Positions 1 through 6,508 of a stretch of 6,508 bases of DNA are shown one piece after another; positions within the stretch are counted from its first letter, which is position 1; every line of letters starts with the position of its first letter. The notes under the pieces are model-generated. The model saw only the letters and a list, made by a program, of their open reading frames with translations. It did no database searches and was not told the DNA's origin. Source of the stretch: Hyphomicrobiaceae bacterium (GTDB lineage Bacteria > Pseudomonadota > Alphaproteobacteria > Rhizobiales > Hyphomicrobiaceae); NCBI GenBank assembly GCA_025359005.1, contig JANYHP010000271.1, positions 1 through 6,508 on the forward strand, given 5' to 3'. Position numbers and translations under genes: made by a program.

Positions 1-663
1 ATCTCCCCGCTGCTCAGCAATCTCTATCTCACCGAGGTGGACAGAATGCTGGAGCGAGCGAAGGAGGTGACACGCAACGGCAAGTACACCTACATCGAAT
101 ATGCACGTTTTGCTGACGATCTGGTGATCTTGATCGACGCCCATCCGCGGCATGGCTGGCTGATGGCGGCGGTGCAAAAACGGCTTCGCGAGGAATTAGC
201 CGCTCTACAAGTCGAAATCAATGAAGAGAAGAGCCGAACCGTGGATCTCGGCCAAGGCGAAAGCTTCGGCTTCCTCGGATTCGACTTCCGCCGCATCCGT
301 AGTCGACGGGGCGTATGGCGTGCGAACTACACGCCCAAGCTCAAGAAACGCACGGCACTGCTGCGGAAACTCAAGGACGTGTTCCGCCGTCACCAATCGC
401 AACCAGTCCATCGGGTCGTGCAGTTGATCAACCCGGTGCTGCGCGGATGGGTGAACTACTTTGCGGTTGGACATTCCAGCGAGTGCTTCAGCTTCATCAA
501 AGACTGGGTGGAAAAGAAGGTTCGGCGCCATATGCTGCGAGCACGGAAGCGAAAAGGCTTCGGCTGGACGCGGTGGAGTAGGCAGTGGCTGTACGAGGCC
601 GTGAAGCTATACAACAGCTATCGGGTTCGAAGGTCGGTGTCGAAAGCCGTCCCAGCAGGATAG
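1..663 (+). CDS. ltrA: Group II intron reverse transcriptase/maturase, C-terminal part (5' end outside window)
   Basis: Intron-encoded protein that helps its group II intron RNA fold and splice and copies it into DNA during retrohoming. The frame is open from base 1 and ends at TAG, giving 220 residues. Family proteins without an endonuclease domain are usually a little over 400 residues, so roughly the first half is missing. In order: the end of a conserved RT block (ISPLLSNLYL, residues 1-10), the catalytic block ARFADD (35-40) carrying the two metal-binding aspartates, the FLGF block (91-94), and a group II maturase (domain X/GIIM) region at about 135-205 with INPVLRGWVNYF and KGFGWTRWSRQWLY. 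No HNH endonuclease follows. The YxDD motif has Phe in place of Tyr (FADD). A GTG at 37 and an ATG at 46 are in frame but lie inside the RT domain, so they are not the true start. A domain V hairpin 33 nt downstream confirms a group II intron rather than a retron or DGR enzyme. Confidence 0.93.
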   Translation: MSPLLSNLYLTEVDRMLERAKEVTRNGKYTYIEYARFADDLVILIDAHPRHGWLMAAVQKRLREELAALQVEINEEKSRTVDLGQGESFGFLGFDFRRIRSRRGVWRANYTPKLKKRTALLRKLKDVFRRHQSQPVHRVVQLINPVLRGWVNYFAVGHSSECFSFIKDWVEKKVRRHMLRARKRKGFGWTRWSRQWLYEAVKLYNSYRVRRSVSKAVPAG

Positions 664-695
664 GCCCAATAAACCTTGGCATGAAGCAAACAGGA

Positions 696-728
696 GAGCG
701 TAGTGCGGGAAATCCGCACGCTGCGTTC
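696..728 (+). ncRNA. Group II intron domain V (catalytic hairpin)
   Basis: A 33-nt hairpin with the layout of group II intron domain V. The basal stem GAGCGTAG (696-703) pairs with CTGCGTTC (721-728) through eight pairs, including G-U wobbles. A 2-nt bulge (CG, 719-720) lies on the 3' side. The distal stem TGCGG (704-708) pairs with CCGCA (714-718) around a GAAAT loop. The AGC triad near the 5' base (697-699) is the usual catalytic triad position. It sits just after the maturase stop, where domain V is expected. Pairing was done by eye. Domain VI with its branch-point A should follow, but no convincing candidate could be fixed. Confidence 0.8.
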
Positions 729-1055
729 GACGTGGCGGGGGCTGGAAACGTGACATGGTCGAGATATTGTGGCACTCGCAGACGAAAGGGCGAGCCAACA
801 GCGAAAACAAACATCGACCTAAATCGACGCGCCAGTCCTCGACCCTACCGATGAGCGGGGAGAGGAACCGGAGCGAAGGCCAGTCGCCCCAAGCTACCGC
901 GCCCATCCTCGACTCTACTCAACCCACCTCCGCGTCGAGTGCGGTTTTGGGTGCGCGCGCAATCGGCCGGGTTGACGGCGGCGTTTGATTGGGACGCATT
1001 GGAACGCGTTGGGGTGGAGAGTTCGGGGCGGAGGGCGGCGCCAGGGCCGCGATGG
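729..1055. other. Non-coding stretch between intron domain V and the IS1380 transposase
   Basis: No supported gene lies here; the open frames crossing it are short shadows or frame-shifted tails of the transposase. The first 30-60 bases should hold intron domain VI and the 3' splice site, and a weak stem (CGTG 731-734 with CATG 754-757) is the best local pairing. A better hairpin lies at 770-797. The left end of the IS1380 element should lie somewhere between about 840 and 1050. Two imperfect 10-base units (991-1000 and 1001-1010, 8 of 10 identical) lie 46 bases beyond the transposase stop codon. Confidence 0.6.
770..797 (+). repeat. Stem-loop of unknown role downstream of intron domain V
   Basis: CTCGC (775-779) pairs with GCGAG (790-794). 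The stem continues as TGG (770-772) with CCA (795-797) after a 2-nt bulge at 773-774, leaving a 10-nt loop. It begins 42 nt after domain V. That is too far for a standard domain VI, and the bulge is on the 5' side rather than being a 3'-side branch-point A. It may be part of the intron's 3' end or of the exon. Confidence 0.4.
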
Positions 1056-2393
1056 TCACGCCGGTGCGGGCGCTATGCCTTCGATACATGCAACGAGATC
1101 GGCGGCAAACGGATAACTGGCTGGAAACGCCAGCTTGATGCGGCTCTTCAATTCCTCGACGCGAACGGCGATCTTGATAAACGTGCGCCGGATTGTCTCG
1201 AAGGTCGCGCCATACCAAGCCGGACGCGGCGGGGCGCAACGGCGCAGAGAATGTAACATCCAGTAGGCGCCCATGTGCAAGAAAAGCCTGAACAGATTGG
1301 CTTGCCAGCGATGGCATGCGGTCTTGTCCGAGCGCGTGTAGAGCTTCATGTCCTTGATCAGATTTTCCATGCAGCCGCGCGCGCAATAGACTTTCTCGTA
1401 CAGCACTTTCCCGCGTCCGGGCAGATTGGTGACGATGAAGCGTGCATCCTGCCCCAAGCTGGTGGCTTCGACGCGCGCGATCACCCGGCGCTCGGCGCTC
1501 CAGCTGTGTGCCGCATATTTGTACCGATGAAACCGGCGCACGACAGGCCGCGACAGCTTGCGTTTGTAGGCGCATGACTGCTTCCAAGGCTCAGCCATTC
1601 CACCCAATCGGCTGTTGATGGCAAGGCCGATAATGTACTGGCACTCATGGCTTTCCAGCAATGCGAGCACCGGCTCGCTGCAATAATGGCTGTCGCTGCG
1701 CAGCACGATCTTGACCTTTGGCCAGTGCTCACGGATGCGGCCAATGACGCGGCGCAGGATGTACGTGATTTCCTTGCCCGATGGCCGCTGGCCCGGCCGC
1801 ATCAGCGCCATCACCGGCTTGCCGGACGTGGCTTCGAAAATCAGCATCGGTTGGAAGCAGGTGGCACCAACATGCGCATTGAACAGCGCAAGTTGCTGCT
1901 GGCTGTGCGCGGGATCATCGGTGTCGTCGATGTCGAGCACGATGCGGTCGGGCACGCGATCCCAGCTGCCGCAGAACAGATCGATGAAGCCGTAACCGAT
2001 TGCCAGCAATGCATGTCTATCAGCGCGATTCTCCAATCGCGACAGCGTCGGCTGGCTCATTAGATCGCGGCCGGTCTCGGGAGCGCGGCCGCAGGCAATC
2101 TTGAAGGCAGGATCGGCGCGGAGTTGGTCGAGATCGTCGCAATCCTCATATCCAGCGGCAATCGCCATCATGCGCGCCAACGCCATGTCAGCGTAGCTGT
2201 GCACGACACGGAGCGGATCGCGATCATCGGGGAGCGACTTGGTGATCACATCGGCAAGACCGAGCCGCTGTGCGATCTCGCGCAAAACGATCAACCCGCC
2301 GTCGGACGACATCATCCCGGCGTCAAACGTGGCTGTGAGCGGTTTGGCGGCGACCGGTGACAATCCCGGCAGAAACTGCGTAAGTTCGGTCAT
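1056..2393 (-). CDS. IS1380-family transposase
   Basis: DDE transposase expected to cut and move an IS1380-type insertion sequence. With the ATG at 2393 it has 445 residues, normal for the family. The N-terminus MTELTQFLPGLSPVAAKPLT leads into FDAGMMSSDGGLIVL, the conserved opening block. The catalytic triad candidates are the first Asp in LDIDDTDDPAH (about residues 153-163), the Asp in LRSDSHYCSEP (about 231-241) and the Glu in GCMENLIKDMK (about 340-350), which precedes a tail rich in aromatic residues and Arg. The frame is uninterrupted and ends at TGA. An upstream in-frame TTG at 2462 would add 23 residues, but its purine-rich GAAGGAA abuts the codon, too close for a ribosome site; the extra stretch is basic and does not look like the family N-terminus. 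No clear Shine-Dalgarno precedes 2393 either. The product may be active, although terminal inverted repeats are not clearly visible. Confidence 0.9.
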   Translation of the reverse strand: MTELTQFLPGLSPVAAKPLTATFDAGMMSSDGGLIVLREIAQRLGLADVITKSLPDDRDPLRVVHSYADMALARMMAIAAGYEDCDDLDQLRADPAFKIACGRAPETGRDLMSQPTLSRLENRADRHALLAIGYGFIDLFCGSWDRVPDRIVLDIDDTDDPAHSQQQLALFNAHVGATCFQPMLIFEATSGKPVMALMRPGQRPSGKEITYILRRVIGRIREHWPKVKIVLRSDSHYCSEPVLALLESHECQYIIGLAINSRLGGMAEPWKQSCAYKRKLSRPVVRRFHRYKYAAHSWSAERRVIARVEATSLGQDARFIVTNLPGRGKVLYEKVYCARGCMENLIKDMKLYTRSDKTACHRWQANLFRLFLHMGAYWMLHSLRRCAPPRPAWYGATFETIRRTFIKIAVRVEELKSRIKLAFPASYPFAADLVACIEGIAPAPA

Positions 2394-2555
2394 GATGAGC
2401 AGCGATTTCTGGCGGTGACGCGCACGCTTCTGCTTCGATACCAGAATGCTACGCCAATCCAATTCCTTCGCCGCCGCTCATCACGTCACACCGTAGGGGA
2501 CGGTGAATAATTGGGGCTAGCAAAATACTTGCCGCTGCACGATGGCGGTTGGGTT

Positions 2556-2635
2556 GGGTACAGGCACCGGAACAGCGGAGTGCTGGTGGCGGGTTTCTGC
2601 GTGGCATGTGCGACGCTGTTCAGGTGCCTGTCCCC
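2556..2635. repeat. 80-bp element with 22-nt imperfect inverted arms (REP/MITE-like palindrome)
   Basis: The left arm (2556-2577) and the reverse complement of the right arm (2614-2635) agree at 20 of 22 positions. The uninterrupted-looking core ACAGGCACC is followed by one mismatch and then GAACAGCG. The arms enclose 36 nt (2578-2613). Such a long dyad is well beyond chance for this region. It could be a REP-type palindrome mobilised by a tyrosine (RAYT) transposase, a small non-autonomous transposon, or a strong RNA stem-loop. No encoded protein is associated with it in the window. It lies immediately outside the likely upstream end of the IS1380 element. Confidence 0.7.
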
Positions 2636-2821
2636 CGTCCGCGCGTTGTCGTTAACTTGCGTGCCTCATGTCCGAAGGGGTGTGCATGCTCACGTCGCTC
2701 TGAATCCAAGTTCAGACACGAAGTTTGTGTAAGTGCGTATCGGCTGACGGCAGAAAGTGGCCCCAAGCAGTCCCGTTCGCAATGCACCCGGTTGGCGGAC
2801 GGTTCTGCGGAGTCATTCTGA

Positions 2822-2840
2822 CCGCCAAAGTTTTTGACGG
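2822..2840 (-). terminator. Possible terminator-like hairpin beyond the EamA operon
   Basis: Read on the minus strand, CCGTCAAA pairs with TTTGGCGG (eight pairs, one G-U) around a 3-nt AAC loop. On the plus strand the same stem has a C-A mismatch, so the minus-strand RNA is the better folder. It lies about 108 nt after the stop of the second transporter gene. No U-tract follows, so Rho-independent function is doubtful. A short CCCC/GGGG hairpin with a GCAA loop (2893-2904, minus strand) is nearer the stop but also lacks a U-run. Confidence 0.25.
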
Positions 2841-2947
2841 ATGCTGCCGCTGACCGCGCGTGCCGGCGGGCTCCGCGCGACCACTTGGAAGTCCCCTTGC
2901 GGGGCCGCGGTGTCGGCACGCGCAAGCGAAGACAAGCACCAGCCCCG

Positions 2948-3892
2948 TCAGCGCACGCCACGCCCCCGTCGTTCGGCTGCCATATTGAGCGCGTTGGCGG
3001 CCACGACGATGGCGGCGCCGATGGCGACGTTGGCAGCCACGTGCTCGCCGTAGACGCTGGCGCCGACGACGGCGATCAGCGGCAGGCGCAGAAAATCCAT
3101 CGGCGCGACGATGATCGCATCCGCCAAGCCAAACGCGCGCGTCAGGCCATAGTGCGCGGTGAGGCCGGCGATGCCCAGCACGCCCACCCAGCCCCAGGTC
3201 GTCAACGCCGTGCCGCCAGTCCACGACGTCGGCCAGAGGCCGGTCTTGATGCCGATGGCGAGCATCAGCGCTGCCGCGATGGTCGCCTGCAACACCTGCA
3301 TCCAGAACAGAATGCGCAGCGCCGGATCGGTGCGCGTCAACCGCTTGGTGATCAGCATGGAGCCCGCGAAACCCACCGCCGACGCCGCCGCAGCCAAGGT
3401 GCCGAGCGACGCCGACAGCTGGAACCGGCCGGCGAGCAAGCCCGGTTCAGCGACGATCAGCGCGCCGAGAAATCCGAGCGCCGCCGCGCCAAGCCGCGCC
3501 GCCGTCAGCCGTTCGCCGAGGAAAAACGGCGCCAGCAGCGCCACCCACAAAGGTGCTGTGAATTCGAGCGCGAACACTTCCGTCAGCGGGATGAGCGTCA
3601 CCGCCACCAGCCACGCGTACTGCGCCGAGAAATGCACCGCCGCACGGGCGTAGTGTAACGGCATGTGGGTTGAGCGGACGCCGCCGAGCCCACCCGGCTG
3701 CCGCCCATAGAGCACCGACAGGACGACGACACCCAGAACCGAACGCCAGAAGATCAACTCGTTGGTGGTGAGCAAGCGTCCGCCCTCGCGCCCGGCGATG
3801 GCGATGGCCGAGAACGACAGCAGCGCCAGCCCCATCCACAGCGTTGCCCGCGTCAGCGCCGAGCGCTGCGGCCTTGCAGTATTTGTTATCAT
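2948..3892 (-). CDS. EamA/DMT-family transporter, downstream gene of pair
   Basis: Predicted inner-membrane carrier of the drug/metabolite transporter superfamily; substrate unknown. It has 314 residues, normal for ten-helix EamA proteins. After a short basic N-terminus (residues 1-17), hydrophobic segments run through the chain in two repeats: about 18-150 (LIFWRSVLGVVVLSVLYGR, then EVFALEFTAPLWVALLAPFFLGERLT, and GFLGALIVAEPG closing the repeat) and about 163-305 (LITKRL, FGLADAIIVAPMDFLRLPL, then ASVYGEHV as the second GE-type motif, and a final helix at 287-303). The C-terminus is short and basic. The ATG at 3892-3890 overlaps the TGA of the upstream transporter gene as ATGA, so translation is probably coupled. 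No strong Shine-Dalgarno is seen, only GGGTG within the end of the upstream gene. Family-level assignment is firm. The two genes of the pair differ clearly in sequence and are not a recent duplication. Confidence 0.9.
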   Translation of the reverse strand: MITNTARPQRSALTRATLWMGLALLSFSAIAIAGREGGRLLTTNELIFWRSVLGVVVLSVLYGRQPGGLGGVRSTHMPLHYARAAVHFSAQYAWLVAVTLIPLTEVFALEFTAPLWVALLAPFFLGERLTAARLGAAALGFLGALIVAEPGLLAGRFQLSASLGTLAAAASAVGFAGSMLITKRLTRTDPALRILFWMQVLQATIAAALMLAIGIKTGLWPTSWTGGTALTTWGWVGVLGIAGLTAHYGLTRAFGLADAIIVAPMDFLRLPLIAVVGASVYGEHVAANVAIGAAIVVAANALNMAAERRGRGVR

Positions 3893-4797
3893 GGTGCACC
3901 CGGGCGTCCGCCCTGTTTCCCGCGCAGCCACCAGAGCGGCCGGCCATCGATGATCAGCAGGCCGAGGGCGATGACGCCCGCGCCCGCAAACTCCTTCGTC
4001 GAGAGGCGCTCGCCGAGAGACACCCACCCGAGCAGCACCGGCGTGATCGGCACCACGATGGAGGCGAGCATGGAATTGACCGGCCCCGCCCGCTTCAGCA
4101 CCGTGAAGTGGCACAGCGGCGCCAGCCCCGATCCGACCAGCCCCATTGTGAGCATCGCGATCCAGGGCAGGACGCCCGGATTTGGCAGCGACCACGGACG
4201 CTCGACGGCCAGCATCAGCGGCACGGTCAGGACGATCGCGCCGATGATCTGGCCGAGTGCGACGACGAACGGATGATGCCCGGCGAGATGGCGGCGGGCG
4301 AAGATGTTGGCCGCCGCAAAGCAGATCGTGGCAGCCACCAGCAGGCCTTGCGCGTGCCACGACCCCGCGGCCCCGCTGGCGCCGGTGATGATCGCCACGC
4401 CCACGATGCCGACGACGATGCCGGCAAAGCGCGGCCAGGTGAACCGCTCCTCGGCAACAAACCACGGCGCCAGCAGCAATGCCCACAACGGCGACATGGT
4501 CATGAAGATGGCGGCGATCCCGCCCGACACCTCGCGCTGCGCCTCGATGATCAGCCAGAACGGCAGGGCGTTGTTGAGCGCCGAGAACACCAGCAGCCGC
4601 CGCCACTCGGGCCACGTCGCGGGCAGGCGCAGACCCATGGCGCCCGTCACCGCAAACAGCAGCATCGCCGCTGGCAGCAACCGGATCGCACTCAAGGTCA
4701 GCGGTGGCATCGACTTGCGGGCGATGGCGATGAAGAAGAACGTGCTGCCCCAGAAAATCGCCTGCAGCGCCACCAGCCCCCATTCGGTCGGCCCCAT
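3889..4797 (-). CDS. EamA/DMT-family transporter, upstream gene of pair
   Basis: Predicted inner-membrane drug/metabolite transporter with unknown substrate; 302 residues with the ATG at 4797. Two EamA repeats are visible. The first (about 5-138) begins ALQAIFWGSTFFFIAIA, has AIFMTMSPLWALLLAPWFV followed by AEERFTW, and closes with GIVGVAIITG. The second (about 150-285) has AATICFAAANIFARRHL, the half-motif PVNSMLASIVVPITPVLLGWVSLGER broken by no stop, and a last helix GVIALGLLII. The basic tail LRGKQGGRPGAP ends at a TGA inside the next gene's start. No clear Shine-Dalgarno precedes 4797; a GTG at 4833 is in frame and would add 12 Ala-rich residues, but the family normally starts a few residues before the first helix. 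The frame stays open much further upstream through intergenic sequence and into the mutase gene, which is a GC-rich shadow and not part of the protein. First gene of a two-gene unit divergent from the mutase. Confidence 0.9.
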   Translation of the reverse strand: MGPTEWGLVALQAIFWGSTFFFIAIARKSMPPLTLSAIRLLPAAMLLFAVTGAMGLRLPATWPEWRRLLVFSALNNALPFWLIIEAQREVSGGIAAIFMTMSPLWALLLAPWFVAEERFTWPRFAGIVVGIVGVAIITGASGAAGSWHAQGLLVAATICFAAANIFARRHLAGHHPFVVALGQIIGAIVLTVPLMLAVERPWSLPNPGVLPWIAMLTMGLVGSGLAPLCHFTVLKRAGPVNSMLASIVVPITPVLLGWVSLGERLSTKEFAGAGVIALGLLIIDGRPLWWLRGKQGGRPGAP

Positions 4798-5205
4798 CAC
4801 ACGGCTGGGCAGATGGGCCGCGGCGGCTGTCACCCCATGCGCCGCGAACCCGGACGAACCGTTGCGCGAAGGCCCAGTTGATGCGTCGGGCTCAGTATCG
4901 CGCGGCACGGGGAAAACTCCTGGCGGCGGCACGGTGGCGCGCGCCGCGTGTGTGCCGCTTGCGGGTGGCGCGCGGCAGCGGATGATCCCGCGCTTATTGG
5001 CGATCCGCGACGGTCGCGCAACCCGATGCACGGCCCGACACGGGGGAGAGGTGGAGGCCAGGCCTGGCCGGGGCGCGACGGCGCGACCAAAACGTCCTAT
5101 CCGACGCGCGACTATCGGTTGACTGGATCGGCGCCGCGGGCCGTCGTAAAGTCCCGCCAAACATGGGTTGCAACTGGCAGCCCGCAGGCCGCCAGGGTGA
5201 CGCGC
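4798..5205. promoter_or_regulatory. Divergent intergenic region between the EamA pair and methylmalonyl-CoA mutase
   Basis: These 408 bases hold no supported gene and must carry the promoters for both directions. I could not identify a convincing -35/-10 pair: TTGACT at 5119-5124 has no acceptable -10 at 16-18 nt. Short dyads are present: GCGGCAC/GTGCCGC (4926-4932 and 4952-4958) enclosing the 10-nt palindrome GGCGCGCGCC (4936-4945); CGCGAC-G-GTCGCG (5006-5018); a perfect 14-nt palindrome GGCCAGGCCTGGCC (5056-5069); and GTTGCAAC (5167-5174), 31 nt before the mutase start. In DNA this GC-rich some of these are expected by chance. No cobalamin riboswitch was recognised. Confidence 0.5.
5194..5200 (+). 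promoter_or_regulatory. Ribosome binding site of methylmalonyl-CoA mutase
   Basis: AGGGTGA ends 5 nt before the ATG at 5206 and 11 nt before a second in-frame ATG at 5212. The spacing favours 5206 as the start. Confidence 0.6.

Positions 5206-6508
<1,303 letters not shown>

Larger units (their letters stand above)
2394..2947. other. Non-coding stretch between the IS1380 transposase and the transporter pair
   Basis: No credible gene is seen on either strand. It should contain the promoter-proximal end of the IS1380 element (upstream of the transposase start), the 80-bp inverted-repeat element at 2556-2635, and the 3' flank of the EamA pair. Between 2640 and 2850 the sequence is less GC-skewed in its codon-position pattern than the neighbouring genes and looks genuinely intergenic. 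Small stem-loops lie at 2822-2840, 2855-2879 and 2893-2904. Confidence 0.6.

Noticed and set aside
1..663. Reverse transcriptase as part of a retron, DGR or abortive-infection system
   Set aside because: The maturase (domain X) region and the domain V hairpin just after the stop identify a group II intron. No retron msr/msd or DGR variable/template repeat is seen.
919..1587. A 222-codon minus-strand frame overlapping the 3' half of the transposase, possible frameshift product
   Set aside because: The transposase frame itself is complete with all catalytic blocks, and no slippery A-run or G-run is evident at the overlap. The alternative frame has no recognisable domain.
2834..3658. A 274-codon open frame on the plus strand
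   Set aside because: Same reason: an Arg/Gln/His-rich antisense shadow of the downstream EamA gene.
2948..4783. A 611-codon open frame on the minus strand
   Set aside because: Only the last 314 codons (from 3892) encode a recognisable transporter. The upstream half is an Arg/Ala-rich out-of-frame shadow of the other EamA gene.
3844..4881. A 345-codon open frame on the plus strand opposite the transporters
   Set aside because: It is rich in Arg, Gln, His and Pro, typical of the antisense of hydrophobic GC-rich genes. Two well-conserved membrane proteins occupy the other strand.
5119..5152. Sigma70-type promoter for the mutase (TTGACT with a later TAAAGT)
   Set aside because: The two boxes are 22 nt apart, and no acceptable -10 occurs at 16-18 nt.

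Overview
This is a GC-rich window with long open frames and strong third-position G/C. It most likely comes from a proteobacterium, probably an alphaproteobacterium; that is an inference from composition, from the single-chain methylmalonyl-CoA mutase and from the type of mobile elements, and no marker gene confirms it. The window is cut inside a gene at both ends.

Layout. (1) Positions 1-728 are the 3' part of a group II intron: the C-terminal half of its reverse transcriptase/maturase, then a clear domain V ribozyme hairpin. Domain VI and the exact 3' splice boundary could not be fixed. (2) Positions 1056-2393 on the minus strand are an apparently intact IS1380-family DDE transposase. The ends of its insertion sequence are not unambiguous. 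(3) Positions 2394-2947 are non-coding and hold an 80-bp element with 22-nt imperfect inverted arms (2556-2635), which resembles a REP or MITE-type palindrome. (4) Positions 2948-4797 on the minus strand are two EamA/DMT-family membrane transporters, joined by a 4-nt ATGA stop/start overlap and therefore probably translationally coupled. (5) After a 408-bp divergent intergenic region with several short dyads, positions 5206-6508 on the plus strand encode the first 434 residues of methylmalonyl-CoA mutase. This gene is open to the end of the window, so its cobalamin-binding C-terminus is not visible.

How it fits together. The left 2.6 kb is a mobile-DNA patch (group II intron, IS1380, palindromic repeat). 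The right 3.5 kb is chromosomal: a transporter pair divergent from a propionate/branched-chain catabolism enzyme. A functional link between the transporters and the mutase is possible but rests only on adjacency. I did not see a clearly new system. The observations most worth checking are the 80-bp palindromic element, the coupled pair of unlike EamA proteins beside the mutase, and the unresolved ends of the intron and the IS.
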